Shown one piece after another: positions 31,309 to 42,134 of a stretch of 64,000 nucleotides of DNA (the first letter of the stretch is position 1; each line of letters opens with the position of its first letter). The stretch lies in assembly GCF_009189165.1 (NCBI RefSeq), contig NZ_CP045118.1, positions 1,178,001-1,242,000 on the forward strand. The letters run 5' to 3'. The notes under the pieces were generated by a model. It did no database searches. It was not told where the DNA came from and worked only from the letters and a program-made list of their open reading frames with translations. Source of the stretch: Pseudomonas sp. SCB32. GTDB lineage: Bacteria; Pseudomonadota; Gammaproteobacteria; Pseudomonadales; Pseudomonadaceae. The translations under genes were made by a program, and so were the position numbers.

Positions 31309-32445
31309 ATGATTCCAAGAACCCTGTTCAGTTCCGACCACGAGCTGTTCCGTGACAGCGTCCGCAAGTTCCTCGAACAGGAGGCGGTGCCCTTCCATGC
31401 CCAGTGGGAAAAGGACGGCCACGTCGACCGTCGGCTGTGGAACAAGGCCGGCGAGGCGGGGATGCTCTGCTCGCACCTGCCCGAGGCTTACGGCGGCATG
31501 GCGGCGGACTTCCTCTACAGCGCCGTGGTGATCGAGGAGATCGGCCGGTTGGGTCTGACCGGCATCGGCTTCTCCCTGCATTCGGACATCGTCGCGCCCT
31601 ACATCCTTCACTACGGCAGTGAAGAGCTGAAGCAGCGCTACCTGCCCAAGCTGGTCTCCGGCGAGATGGTCTCGGCCATCGCCATGACCGAGCCGGGCGC
31701 CGGCTCCGACCTGCAGGGCGTGAAGACCACCGCGGTGCTGGACGGCGACGAGTACGTGATCAACGGCTCGAAGACCTTCATCACCAACGGCTGGCTGGCC
31801 GACCTGGTGATCGTGGTCGCCAAGACCGACCCCAAGGCTGGCGCCAAGGGCACCAGCCTGTTCCTGGTGGAGGCGGGCACGCAGGGCTTCTCCAAGGGCA
31901 AGCGCCTGGAAAAGGTTGGCATGAAGGCCCAGGACACCTCCGAGCTGTTCTTCCAGGACGTGCGCATTCCCAAGGAAAACCTGCTGGGCAAGGACGGGCA
32001 GGGGTTCATCTACCTGATGCAGGAGCTGCCCCAGGAGCGCCTGACCGTGGCCCTCGGCGCACTGGCCTCGGCCGAGGCGGCGCTGAAATGGACGCTGGAC
32101 TATACCCGTGACCGCAAGGCGTTCGGCAAATCCATCGCGGACTTCCAGAACACCCGCTTCAAGCTGGCGGAAATGGCCACCGAGATCCAGGTCGGCCGGG
32201 TCTTCGTCGACCGCTGCCTGGAGCAGCATCTGGAGGGCAAGCTGGATGTGCCGACCGCGGCGATGGCCAAGTACTGGACCACTGACCTGCAGTGCAAGGT
32301 ACTCGACGAATGCGTGCAGCTGCACGGTGGCTACGGCTTCATGTGGGAGTACCCGATCGCCCGCGCCTGGGCCGACGCACGGGTGCAGCGCATCTATGCC
32401 GGTACCAACGAGATCATGAAGGAGATCATCGCTCGCTCGCTGTAG
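31309..32445 (+). CDS. Acyl-CoA dehydrogenase
   Basis: 378-residue FAD-dependent acyl-CoA dehydrogenase. The signature AMTEPGAGSDLQGVKT and the C-terminal QLHGGYGFMWEYPIAR-type segment with YAGTNEIMKEII are typical. The catalytic base position near the C-terminus falls in YAGTNEIM (Glu), as in the short/medium-chain group; chain length or branched-chain preference cannot be fixed. The ATG at 31309 has an AGG 8 nt upstream; a GTG three codons earlier is possible. It stands apart from electron-transfer or hydratase genes. Confidence 0.93.
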   Translation: MIPRTLFSSDHELFRDSVRKFLEQEAVPFHAQWEKDGHVDRRLWNKAGEAGMLCSHLPEAYGGMAADFLYSAVVIEEIGRLGLTGIGFSLHSDIVAPYILHYGSEELKQRYLPKLVSGEMVSAIAMTEPGAGSDLQGVKTTAVLDGDEYVINGSKTFITNGWLADLVIVVAKTDPKAGAKGTSLFLVEAGTQGFSKGKRLEKVGMKAQDTSELFFQDVRIPKENLLGKDGQGFIYLMQELPQERLTVALGALASAEAALKWTLDYTRDRKAFGKSIADFQNTRFKLAEMATEIQVGRVFVDRCLEQHLEGKLDVPTAAMAKYWTTDLQCKVLDECVQLHGGYGFMWEYPIARAWADARVQRIYAGTNEIMKEIIARSL

Positions 32446-32457
32446 CCGGCACCGATG

Positions 32458-32485
32458 AAAAAGCCCGGCATCGGCCGGGCTTTTT
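32458..32485. terminator. Bidirectional terminator after the acyl-CoA dehydrogenase gene
   Basis: Perfect 12-bp inverted repeat AAAAAGCCCGGC/GCCGGGCTTTTT with an ATCG loop, shared with the convergent aldo/keto reductase gene. Confidence 0.9.
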
Positions 32486-32501
32486 AGTTTCCTGGAGGCT
32501 G

Positions 32502-33539
32502 TCAGGGCGCCGGGTTCGGCTGGTCCTTGTGGATCGCCTCGATGCCGGCCAGCACCTCATCGGAGAGCTTCAGGTCGAAGCTGCCGAGGTTGGCTTCCAG
32601 TTGCTCGAGGTTGGTGGCGCCGATGATGTTGCTGGTCACGAACGGCTGGCGGGTGACGAAGGCCAGGGCCATCTGCGCCGGGTCCAGGCCGTGCTCTCGG
32701 GCCAGGGTCACGTAGCGGTCGCAGGCGCTGGCGGTCTGCGGGTTGGTGTAGCGGGTGAAGCGGCTGAACAGGGTGATCCGCGCATTAGCCGGGCGGGCGC
32801 CGCCGAAGTACTTGCCCGAGAGCATGCCGAAGGCCATCGGCGAATAGGCCAGCAGGCCAATCTGCTCGCGGATCGAGATTTCCGCCAGACCCACCTCGAA
32901 GCTCCGGTTGAGCAGGTTGTAGGGGTTCTGGATCGACACGGCGCGCGGCCAGCCGCGTTCCTGGGCAATCTGCAGGAAGCGCATGGTGCCCCAGGGTGTC
33001 TCGTTGGACAGGCCGATATGGCGGATCTTGCCGGCCCGTACCTGCTCGTCGAGCGCTTCCAGGGTGTCTTCCAGCGCCGTGAAGCTTTCTTCCTTGTGCT
33101 GGTAGCCCAGTTGGCCGAAGAAATTGGTGCTGCGCTCGGGCCAGTGCAGTTGGTAGAGGTCGATCCAGTCGGTGTGCAGGCGCTTGAGGCTGCCGTCGAG
33201 CGCTTCGACGATATTCCTGCGGTCGTGCTTGAGCTGGCCGTCGCGAATATGGCTGATGGAGTTGCCGGGACCGGCGATCTTGCTGGCGAGAATCCAGTCG
33301 GCGCGATCGCCGCGCTGGCGGAACCAGTTGCCGATGATCTGCTCGGTGCGGCTGTAGGTTTCCGCGCGGGGAGGAACCGGGTACATCTCGGCGGTATCGA
33401 TGAAATTCAGACCGGCGGCCTTGGCCCGCTCGATCTGGGCGAAGGCTTCGCTCTCGGTATTCTGCTCGCCCCAGGTCATGGTCCCCAGGCAGAGTGCGCT
33501 GACATTCAGATCGGTGCGGTCGAGCGGGCGGTACTCCAT
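32502..33539 (-). CDS. Tas-like NADP(H)-dependent aldo/keto reductase
   Basis: 345 residues, colinear with E. coli Tas (346 aa): same N-terminus type (MEYRPLDRTDLNVSALCLGT), DTAEMYPVPPRAET with the catalytic Tyr, the RSTNFFGQLGY insert and NPYNLLNRSFEVGLAE. A TIM-barrel oxidoreductase with unknown natural substrate; E. coli tas was found because it helps starved tyrosine auxotrophs. The ATG at 33539 has AGGAGA just upstream; the open frame extends 64 codons further but lacks similarity. Confidence 0.92.
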   Translation of the reverse strand: MEYRPLDRTDLNVSALCLGTMTWGEQNTESEAFAQIERAKAAGLNFIDTAEMYPVPPRAETYSRTEQIIGNWFRQRGDRADWILASKIAGPGNSISHIRDGQLKHDRRNIVEALDGSLKRLHTDWIDLYQLHWPERSTNFFGQLGYQHKEESFTALEDTLEALDEQVRAGKIRHIGLSNETPWGTMRFLQIAQERGWPRAVSIQNPYNLLNRSFEVGLAEISIREQIGLLAYSPMAFGMLSGKYFGGARPANARITLFSRFTRYTNPQTASACDRYVTLAREHGLDPAQMALAFVTRQPFVTSNIIGATNLEQLEANLGSFDLKLSDEVLAGIEAIHKDQPNPAP

Positions 33540-33583
33540 GCAGGTCTCCTCATGAAAACAAGTGCGTGACACGGTTGAAAATT

Positions 33584-33609
33584 CTGCCGGAATCTGCATA
33601 ATTCCGCAG
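33584..33609. other. Imperfect inverted repeat between tas-like gene and rplM
   Basis: CTGCcGGAAT and ATTCCGCAG pair around a CTGCATA centre with one bulged C. It lies 45 bp before the tas-like gene and may be an operator; nothing more can be said. Confidence 0.3.
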
Positions 33610-33715
33610 CCTTTCATCGGTGGGGGATGCCAAGCCTGCCGATCGATACATCTAGTCGTTACGGACGCACACCGACCCGAGCCCCAATTCGTGTCTGTCT
33701 TCGGCTGTCCTTGAC

Positions 33716-33744
33716 TTGTCAAGGCAACCACTGTCCAGTAAGAT
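33716..33744 (+). promoter_or_regulatory. Promoter of rplM-rpsI
   Basis: TTGTCA (33716-33721) and TAAGAT (33739-33744) with an ideal 17-bp spacer; the start point would fall about 33 bp before rplM. Strong sigma-70 type as expected for ribosomal protein genes. Confidence 0.7.
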
Positions 33745-33784
33745 TCGCCGTCTTATTTTCAGGCGGCCCCTGAGGCTATAACGA

Positions 33785-34213
33785 ATGAAAACTTATACCG
33801 CGAAACCAGAAACTGTTAAGCGCGACTGGTTCGTCGTCGACGCTGCTGGCCTGACCCTGGGTCGTCTGGCTACCGAGATTGCTACCCGCCTGCGCGGCAA
33901 GCACAAGCCGGAATACACCCCGCACGTTGACACCGGCGACTACATCGTCGTCATCAACGCCGAGCAGGTTCGTGTCACTGGCGCCAAAGCTACCGACAAG
34001 ATGTACTACCATCACTCGGGCTTCCCGGGCGGTATCAAGTCGATCAACTTCGAGAAGCTGATCGCCAAGGCTCCTGAGCGTGTTATCGAGACTGCCGTAA
34101 AAGGCATGCTGCCGAAGAACCCGCTGGGCCGCGACATGTACCGCAAGCTGAAAGTGTACAAGGGTGCCAGCCACCCGCACACCGCTCAGCAGCCTCAAGA
34201 ACTGAAGATTTAA
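33785..34213 (+). CDS. rplM: 50S ribosomal protein L13
   Basis: 142-residue L13, an early 23S rRNA-binding assembly protein. The N-terminus [15 protein letters not shown] and the [11 protein letters not shown] motif are diagnostic. In E. coli L13 represses its own operon by binding the leader; no such site can be fixed here. Followed by rpsI after 14 bp. Codon use is the more biased kind seen in highly expressed genes. Confidence 0.98.
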   Translation: MKTYTAKPETVKRDWFVVDAAGLTLGRLATEIATRLRGKHKPEYTPHVDTGDYIVVINAEQVRVTGAKATDKMYYHHSGFPGGIKSINFEKLIAKAPERVIETAVKGMLPKNPLGRDMYRKLKVYKGASHPHTAQQPQELKI

Positions 34214-34227
34214 CGGGATAGCTCATT

Positions 34228-34620
34228 ATGTCGGCGACTCAAAATTACGGCACTGGCCGTCGTAAGACCGCTACCGCTCGCGTCTTCCTGCGTCCGGGCA
34301 CTGGCAAGATCTCCATCAACAACCGCAGCATCGAGCAGTTCTTCGGTCGTGAGACCGCTCGCATGGTTGTCCGTCAGCCGCTCGAGCTGACCGAGAACAC
34401 CGAGAAGTTCGATATCTACGTTACCGTCGTTGGCGGTGGCGTGAGCGGTCAAGCTGGTGCGATCCGTCACGGTATCACCCGCGCTCTGATCGAATACGAC
34501 GAGACCCTGCGCAGCCCGCTGCGTAAGGCCGGCTACGTCACTCGCGACGCTCGCGAAGTTGAACGTAAGAAAGTCGGTCTGCGTAAAGCGCGTAAGCGTC
34601 CGCAGTACTCCAAGCGTTAA
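34228..34620 (+). CDS. rpsI: 30S ribosomal protein S9
   Basis: 130-residue S9; the C-terminal tail [12 protein letters not shown] reaches the P-site tRNA in the ribosome. [14 protein letters not shown] near the N-terminus is the family signature. Second gene of the rplM-rpsI operon, closed by a strong terminator. Confidence 0.98.
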   Translation: MSATQNYGTGRRKTATARVFLRPGTGKISINNRSIEQFFGRETARMVVRQPLELTENTEKFDIYVTVVGGGVSGQAGAIRHGITRALIEYDETLRSPLRKAGYVTRDAREVERKKVGLRKARKRPQYSKR

Positions 34621-34633
34621 TACGACGCTTCGA

Positions 34634-34671
34634 AAAAAAACGCCCAGATCCTTTGGACTGGGCGTTTTTTT
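34634..34671 (+). terminator. Terminator of rplM-rpsI
   Basis: CGCCCAG/CTGGGCG stem continued by TCC/GGA after a bulged A, flanked by long A and T runs (eight A, seven T). Confidence 0.92.
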
Positions 34672-34761
34672 ATGTCTGTAATTTGTTCGTGCGGCAAGGT
34701 GTCGCATCCGTGCGGGCCCCGTCCCGCAAGGGTTTCGCCAACTTCGTATCTGGCTATTACC

Positions 34762-34790
34762 TTGTCAGCACAAGGGCTTTTCTTTACCAT
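34762..34790 (+). promoter_or_regulatory. Candidate promoter of petABC
   Basis: TTGTCA (34762-34767) and TACCAT (34785-34790) with a 17-bp spacer, 80 bp before petA. Confidence 0.45.
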
Positions 34791-34870
34791 TTGGCGAATT
34801 TTTTGCGCGGCTCGAATTTTTACTTAAAAGCCTGAACTGAACAGGCTTGAAGCTGATGGGAGACGACTGA

Positions 34871-35461
34871 ATGAGTAATGACGGCGTGAATGCAGGCCGG
34901 CGTCGCTTCCTTGTCGCGGCCACCTCGGTGGTTGGTGCGGCAGGAGCGGTCGGAGCTGCGGTCCCGTTCGTGGGGTCATGGTTCCCCAGTGCCAAGGCGA
35001 AGGCCGCTGGCGCGCCGGTGAAGGTCAACGTAGGGAAGATCGAGCCGGGCCAGCAGGTTATCGCTGAGTGGCGCGGCAAGCCGGTGTTCCTGGTGCATCG
35101 CACCAAGGAAATGCTGGACGCTCTGCCGACCCTCGACGGGCAACTGGCCGACCCCGAGTCCAAGGCTTCGGAGCAGCCAGCCTACGTCGATCCCAAGCTG
35201 CGTTCGATCAAGCCGGAGCTGGCCGTGATCGTCGGTATCTGCACCCACCTGGGCTGCTCGCCGACCTTCCGCCCTGAGGTCGCTCCTGCGGACCTCGGTC
35301 CGGACTGGAAGGGTGGCTACTTCTGCCCCTGCCACGGCTCCCATTACGACCTCGCCGGCCGCGTTTACAAGGGGCAGCCCGCGCCCCTGAACCTGCCGAT
35401 TCCGCCCTATACGCTGGATGGTGATGAGTTGACCATCGGTGTGGACCAGGAGAAAGCCTGA
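34871..35461 (+). CDS. petA: Ubiquinol-cytochrome c reductase Rieske iron-sulfur subunit
   Basis: 196-residue Rieske protein of the cytochrome bc1 complex. The 2Fe-2S ligands are in CTHLGC (Cys124, His126; Cys129 for the disulfide) and CPCHGS (Cys152, Cys154, His155). The N-terminus GRRRFLVAATS is a twin-arginine signal that also anchors the protein. The stop overlaps the petB start by one base. Confidence 0.98.
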   Translation: MSNDGVNAGRRRFLVAATSVVGAAGAVGAAVPFVGSWFPSAKAKAAGAPVKVNVGKIEPGQQVIAEWRGKPVFLVHRTKEMLDALPTLDGQLADPESKASEQPAYVDPKLRSIKPELAVIVGICTHLGCSPTFRPEVAPADLGPDWKGGYFCPCHGSHYDLAGRVYKGQPAPLNLPIPPYTLDGDELTIGVDQEKA

Positions 35462-36672
35462 TGAACAAGTTCATGGCTTGGGTCGATGCCCGCTTCCCCG
35501 CGACCAAGATGTGGGAAGACCATCTAAGCAAGTACTACGCACCGAAGAACTTCAACTTCTGGTACTTCTTCGGTTCGCTGGCGCTGCTGGTCCTGGTCAA
35601 CCAGATCCTCACTGGTATCTGGCTGACCATGAGCTTCACCCCGTCGGCGGAAGAGGCCTTCGCCTCCGTCGAGTACATCATGCGAGATGTCGACTACGGG
35701 TGGATCATCCGCTACATGCACTCCACCGGTGCATCGGCGTTCTTCATCGTGGTCTACCTGCACATGTTCCGCGGCCTGCTCTACGGCTCCTACCAGAAGC
35801 CGCGCGAGCTGGTGTGGATCTTCGGCATGCTGATCTACCTCGCCCTGATGGCCGAGGCCTTCATGGGCTACCTGCTGCCCTGGGGCCAGATGTCCTACTG
35901 GGGTGCCCAGGTGATCATCTCGCTGTTCGGTGCCATTCCGGTCGTTGGTAACGACCTGGCCCAGTGGATTCGCGGTGACTTCCTGATCTCCGGCATCACC
36001 CTGAACCGCTTCTTCGCCCTGCACGTGATCGCCCTGCCGATCGTCCTGCTCGGCCTCGTCGTGCTGCACATCCTGGCGCTGCACGAAGTCGGTTCGAACA
36101 ACCCGGACGGCGTGGACATCAAGAAGAAGAAGGACGAGAACGGCGTACCGCTGGACGGCATTGCCTTCCACCCGTACTACACCGTCAAGGACATCGTCGG
36201 TGTCGTGGTCTTCCTGTTCATCTTCTGCACCGTGATCTTCTTCTTCCCGGAAATGGGCGGTTACTTCCTCGAGAAGCCCAACTTCGAGATGGCGAACCAG
36301 TTCAAGACCCCGCCGCACATTGCGCCGGTTTGGTACTTCACTCCGTTCTACGCCATTCTCCGTGCCGTTCCGGACAAGCTGATGGGTGTAGTCGCCATGG
36401 GCGCTGCCATCGCGATCCTGTTCGTGCTGCCGTGGCTTGACCGTAGCCCGGTTCGCTCGATCCGCTACAAGGGCTGGCTGAGCAAGATCTGGCTGGTGAT
36501 CTTCGCGATTTCCTTCGTGATCCTCGGCTACTACGGCTCCCAGGCGCCGTCGCCGCTGGGTACCACGCTGTCGCGCCTGTGCACCATTCTGTATTTCGCC
36601 TTCTTCATCCTGATGCCGTTCTACACCCGGATGGAGAAGACCAAACCGGTTCCGGAAAGGGTGACTGGCTGA
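35461..36672 (+). CDS. petB: Cytochrome b of the bc1 complex
   Basis: 403-residue cytochrome b, with eight or so membrane helices carrying the low- and high-potential b haems and the quinol sites. Haem-ligand His pairs are in YMHSTGASAFFIVVYLHMF and the FALHVIALP...LHILALH region; PEW-type Qo motif region follows around the WYFTPFYAILR segment. It overlaps petA and petC by one base each. Confidence 0.98.
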   Translation: MNKFMAWVDARFPATKMWEDHLSKYYAPKNFNFWYFFGSLALLVLVNQILTGIWLTMSFTPSAEEAFASVEYIMRDVDYGWIIRYMHSTGASAFFIVVYLHMFRGLLYGSYQKPRELVWIFGMLIYLALMAEAFMGYLLPWGQMSYWGAQVIISLFGAIPVVGNDLAQWIRGDFLISGITLNRFFALHVIALPIVLLGLVVLHILALHEVGSNNPDGVDIKKKKDENGVPLDGIAFHPYYTVKDIVGVVVFLFIFCTVIFFFPEMGGYFLEKPNFEMANQFKTPPHIAPVWYFTPFYAILRAVPDKLMGVVAMGAAIAILFVLPWLDRSPVRSIRYKGWLSKIWLVIFAISFVILGYYGSQAPSPLGTTLSRLCTILYFAFFILMPFYTRMEKTKPVPERVTG

Positions 36673-37451
36673 TGAAAAAGCAATTCGCAGCATTGATTCT
36701 GGCTTTCCTGCCGGTATTCGCATTCGCCAACGAAGCGGGTCCTGAGCTCGATCACGTCGATATCGACCTGACCGACAAGGCTGCCATGCAGGACGGCGCA
36801 CGTACCTTCGCCAACTACTGCATGGGCTGCCACAGCGCCAAGTTCCAGCGCTATGAGCGTGTCGGCAAGGACCTGGGTATCCCGGAAGAGCTGATGATGA
36901 GCCACCTGGTGTTCACCGGTGCGAAGATCGGCGATCACATGGACGTCGGCATGAAGCCGGCTGACGCCAAGGTATGGTTCGGCGCTGCTCCGCCGGACCT
37001 GACCCTGGTAGCCCGCGTGCGCGGCAGCGACTGGCTGTACACCTACCTGCGTTCGTTCTATGAAGATCCCAAGCGTCCGTGGGGCGTGAACAACAAGGTC
37101 TTCCCGAACGTCGGCATGCCGAACGTGCTGGCCAGTGTCCAGGGTCGTCAGGTCGTCGGCTGCAAGCAGGTTCAGGTCGTCGAGAATGGCAAGAAGCAGT
37201 ACGATCCTCTGACCGGCACCCCGCTGACCCACGAGGCCTGCGATCAACTGACCGTCGTTCCGAAGACCGGTCAGCTGAATGAAGCCCAGTTCGACGAAAA
37301 GGTGAAGAACCTGGTGACCTTCCTGGCTTACTCGGCTGACCCGAACAAGCTGGAATCCCACCGCATCGGCACCTACGTCCTGCTGTTCCTGGCCTTCTTC
37401 TTCGTGTTCGCCTATCTGCTCAAGCGTGAATACTGGAAGGACGTGCACTAA
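36672..37451 (+). CDS. petC: Cytochrome c1 of the bc1 complex
   Basis: 259 residues: a Sec signal peptide ending near Ala19, haem c motif CMGCH (Cys50, Cys53, His54), an axial Met probably in the GMPNVLASV region, and a C-terminal transmembrane anchor (about 235-253). Passes electrons from the Rieske protein to soluble cytochromes. Here petB and petC are separate genes, not the fused form. Confidence 0.97.
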   Translation: MKKQFAALILAFLPVFAFANEAGPELDHVDIDLTDKAAMQDGARTFANYCMGCHSAKFQRYERVGKDLGIPEELMMSHLVFTGAKIGDHMDVGMKPADAKVWFGAAPPDLTLVARVRGSDWLYTYLRSFYEDPKRPWGVNNKVFPNVGMPNVLASVQGRQVVGCKQVQVVENGKKQYDPLTGTPLTHEACDQLTVVPKTGQLNEAQFDEKVKNLVTFLAYSADPNKLESHRIGTYVLLFLAFFFVFAYLLKREYWKDVH

Positions 37452-37470
37452 GCACTGCCAGCTGTAACAA

Positions 37471-37494
37471 GCGCGCGCCCTACGGGGCGCGCGC
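37471..37494 (+). terminator. Terminator-like hairpin after petC
   Basis: Perfect 10-bp stem GCGCGCGCCC/GGGCGCGCGC closed by a TACG (UNCG-type) loop; only a weak T-rich tail (TCTTTCT) follows. Confidence 0.65.
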
Positions 37495-37539
37495 GTCTTT
37501 CTACCTCCCACAAGTAGAATCTGCGAGGAGGCGCGCGGC

Positions 37540-38157
37540 ATGGCCGCAATCAATAAGCTCACCTGTTTTTCCGACCCTTCCTGCCACTACAGCCATCGCG
37601 TGCGCCTGGTTCTGGCCGAGAAGAGTGTCGTCGCCGACATCATCGACGTGCCGGCCGGTACTATTCCGGCCAAGCTCGCTGAAGTGAATCCCTATGGCAG
37701 CCTGCCGACTCTGGTGGATCGCGATCTCTCGCTCTACGAGTCGACGGTGGTCATGGAATATCTCGATGAGCGTTATCCACACCCGCCGTTGCTCCCGGTC
37801 TATCCGGTGGCTCGCGCCAACAGCCGGCTGCTGATTCATCGAATCCAGCGTGACTGGTGTGCGCTGGTGGATCGAATTCTCGACTCGCGGCAGAAGGACG
37901 CCGAGCGTGCCTTGGCGAGAAAGGAATTGCGTGAGAGCCTGACGGGTGTATCGCCGCTGTTCGCCGACAAGCCCTTCTTCCTCAGTGAGGAGTTGAGCCT
38001 GGTGGACTGTTGCCTGCTGCCAATCCTCTGGCGGTTGCCGGTTCTGGGTATCGAATTGCCACGCCCGGCCAAGCCGTTGCTGGATTACATGGAGCGGCAG
38101 TTTGCGCGGGAAACTTTCCGTGCGAGCCTGTCCTCTATCGAACGTGATATGCGCTAA
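37540..38157 (+). CDS. sspA: Stringent starvation protein A
   Basis: 205-residue SspA with a GST-like fold: thioredoxin domain (about 1-85; [20 protein letters not shown]) and helical domain. It binds RNA polymerase holoenzyme and acts as a transcription co-regulator for stress and virulence genes. The start ATG is preceded by GAGGAG. Followed by sspB within 11 bp. Confidence 0.95.
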   Translation: MAAINKLTCFSDPSCHYSHRVRLVLAEKSVVADIIDVPAGTIPAKLAEVNPYGSLPTLVDRDLSLYESTVVMEYLDERYPHPPLLPVYPVARANSRLLIHRIQRDWCALVDRILDSRQKDAERALARKELRESLTGVSPLFADKPFFLSEELSLVDCCLLPILWRLPVLGIELPRPAKPLLDYMERQFARETFRASLSSIERDMR

Positions 38158-38168
38158 GGAGCCTGATG

Positions 38169-38573
38169 ATGAACTCCAGTCGTCCCTACCTCGTGCGAGC
38201 CCTCTATGAGTGGATCGTCGATAACGGCTGCACCCCGCATATCCTGGTGAACTCCGAGTACCCTGGCGTGCGCGTGCCGCCGGGCTATGCCAGTGATGGC
38301 CAGATCGTGCTCAATGTCTCGCCCTCGGCGGTGCGTCACCTGCAGATGGACAATGAGGCGGTCAGCTTCGAAGGCCGTTTCGGCGGTGTTGCCCAGAGCC
38401 TGTACATCCCGTCCCAGGCCGTCCTGGCCATTTATGCGCGGGAGAACGGCCAGGGAATGGTCTTCGACCTGGAGCCGCCGGTGCCGACCGATGACGAGGA
38501 CCTTCCGGACGATGGCCCGTTCGACGAGCCGCCACGGCCCAGTGGCCGGCCGAGTCTCAAGGTGGTGAAGTAA
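38169..38573 (+). CDS. sspB: ClpXP protease specificity-enhancing factor SspB
   Basis: 134-residue SspB, which delivers ssrA-tagged proteins to ClpXP. A folded substrate-binding domain (about 1-105) is followed by a disordered acidic, Pro-rich linker and the C-terminal ClpX-binding tail GRPSLKVVK. Two adjacent in-frame ATGs exist (38166 and 38169); the second has the better 7-nt spacing from TAAGGAG, which overlaps the sspA stop. Confidence 0.95.
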   Translation: MNSSRPYLVRALYEWIVDNGCTPHILVNSEYPGVRVPPGYASDGQIVLNVSPSAVRHLQMDNEAVSFEGRFGGVAQSLYIPSQAVLAIYARENGQGMVFDLEPPVPTDDEDLPDDGPFDEPPRPSGRPSLKVVK

Positions 38574-38575
38574 TA

Positions 38576-38603
38576 AAAAAGGCGACCCGAGGGTCGCCTT
38601 TTT
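38576..38603. terminator. Bidirectional terminator between sspB and dolP
   Basis: GGCGACCC/GGGTCGCC stem flanked by A and T runs, between convergent genes. Confidence 0.88.
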
Positions 38604-38622
38604 CATGTCTGCAGTTCGTTGC

Positions 38623-40193
<1,571 letters not shown>

Positions 40194-40197
<4 letters not shown>

Positions 40198-42008
40198 ATA
40201 CCGCTGTTCTCCAGCGGTTGGACCTGGCCGTTCTTGAACTCAGCCCAGGGCAGGTGGCGCTCGATGCGCTGGCTGGCGTTGATGCTCAGGGTGCCGGTCA
40301 GGCCGTCGACCTGCATGCTCGGCACGGCCTTGAGCTCCGGCAGGCGCGGGGCCAGCTGGTAGGCGTCGGCACCCATGGCGTAGAGGCGACCGAGGCTGCC
40401 GTTGGCGGCCGGCCATTGTGCGGCAACTTGCTGACGCAGCGGGTTGTTCGGCTCCAGCAGCCAAGGGGTTTCGCAGAAGCGGATGCCGTTCAGGTCCTGG
40501 TCCTGGGCCGGGTTGTTCACGCCGGTGTACAGGTTGGACGTGGCGTAGACCGGGAGGTCGCCGGCGTACTGGAAGGCCAGGGTCGGCTTGATCTGGCGCG
40601 CCTGCTGCGGGGTGGCGGCCAGGAAGATGAAGTCAATGTCCTGGCGGCGCGACGGTTGGGTGTCGACGCTGCTGTCGAGCACGCCCTGCAGGCGCTTGGC
40701 GCGGCCTTCGCTCTGGCGCAGTTGCAGCAGGTCGGCGATCTGGCGGGCCAGTTCGACGGGCTGGTCAACGTGCTCGGCGGCGATCAGGGTGCCGCCGGCG
40801 GCCTGCCAGCTACGGCTGAAGGAGGCCAGGACGCGGTCGCCCCACTCGCCACGCGGCACCAGGGCCACGGCGCGACGCATACCGTCGCTCCAGGCGCGGT
40901 TGGCAACTTCGCGGGCTTCGTCTTCGGCGGACAGGCCGAACTGGAACAACTGGGCCGGACCTTCCTGGTTGCCGTCGCTGTAGTTCAGCGCGAGGGTGGT
41001 GATCGGCAGTTGCTGCTGGCTGCTCAGCTGCTTGACCAGGTTCTTCTCCAGCGGGCCAACGACCAGTTGGACGCCGTCGGCCTGGGCCTGGCGGTAGAAC
41101 TCATCCAGCGAGCGGACCTGGCTGCTGTCGTAGATCTTGATTGCCGGCTGCGCCTGGCCGCTTTTCTGGGCCTGGTAATGGGCGGCCAGGAAGCCGTCCT
41201 GCAGTGCGCGGGATACCGAAGCCAGCTGGCCTTGTTGCGGCAGCAGCAGGCCGATGGTGTTCAGCGGTTGGGCGGCCAGGGACTTCAGCTTGGTCAGGGC
41301 GTCCGGCAGTTGCTTGGCGGCCGGGTGGTCGGCGTTCTGGGCGACCCACTTGTCGATGTTGGACTGTTGTTCCTTTAGCGTCGACGAGGTCTTGGTGATG
41401 CGCGCCAGTTCCAGCCAGCCGTTCAGGTCGCCTTCGTTGCCGTTGGGCTGCAGCTGCTCGACCGGCAGGCTGGAGACCAGGCCCCAGATGGCTTCGTGGT
41501 TGCTCTTGCTGGCTTCGGCATTGAGCAGCGGGTCGATGAATACACGCTCGCGGGCGGCGCTAAGGGTCTGGCCGTCGGCGGCCAGGGCCTGGGCCTTGAC
41601 CATGCCGGCGCGGGCCTGCAGCTCCACCGGCATTTCGCCCAGGCGCTGGAAGTTCGGGTTATCAAAGGCCTTCAGCGCAGCCTTGGGCTTGTTGCGGGCC
41701 AGTTCGAGCTGGGCGCGGAGGGTGCTGGCGTAGACCTGCTGGGCCGGCTTCAGGCCGTCCATCGGTGTCTGGTCGAGGATCTGCGTGGAGCGGCCAAAGT
41801 CCTTCTGCTTGTACGCGAGGTCGGCGGCGGAGAGACGCAGCACGGCAGCCTCGTCGGGCTTGGCGGTGGAGGCCTGCTGCAGCAGCTGTTCGATGCTGGC
41901 GTCCGGGGTGCGCGGCAGTTCGCCGAGATTGGACGACGGGGACGAGGCGCAGGCGGCGAGCATGCCGGCAAGGAACAGGGCGGATAGCGGGCGCAGGCGA
42001 GCGATCAT
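40194..42008 (-). CDS. lpoA: Outer-membrane lipoprotein LpoA, activator of class A PBP
   Basis: 604-residue lipoprotein: signal peptide with lipobox LAAC (Cys20), an N-terminal TPR-like helical domain (to about 270) and a C-terminal periplasmic-binding-protein fold (about 280-590). LpoA spans the periplasm to stimulate PBP1a (PonA). The ATG at 42008 puts the lipobox at the right distance; seven more codons are open upstream. Divergent from rsmI. Confidence 0.94.
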
Positions 42009-42134
42009 ATCGGGCTTCTCGTGACGCATTCAAAGAGCTGCCGATTGTACCGAAGCGGCGAGGGTGACGCGATGGCGGCTGCCGGAATCGGGATACAATG
42101 CGGCTTTTTCAGATACTTCCGGCGAGGTTAGCGC

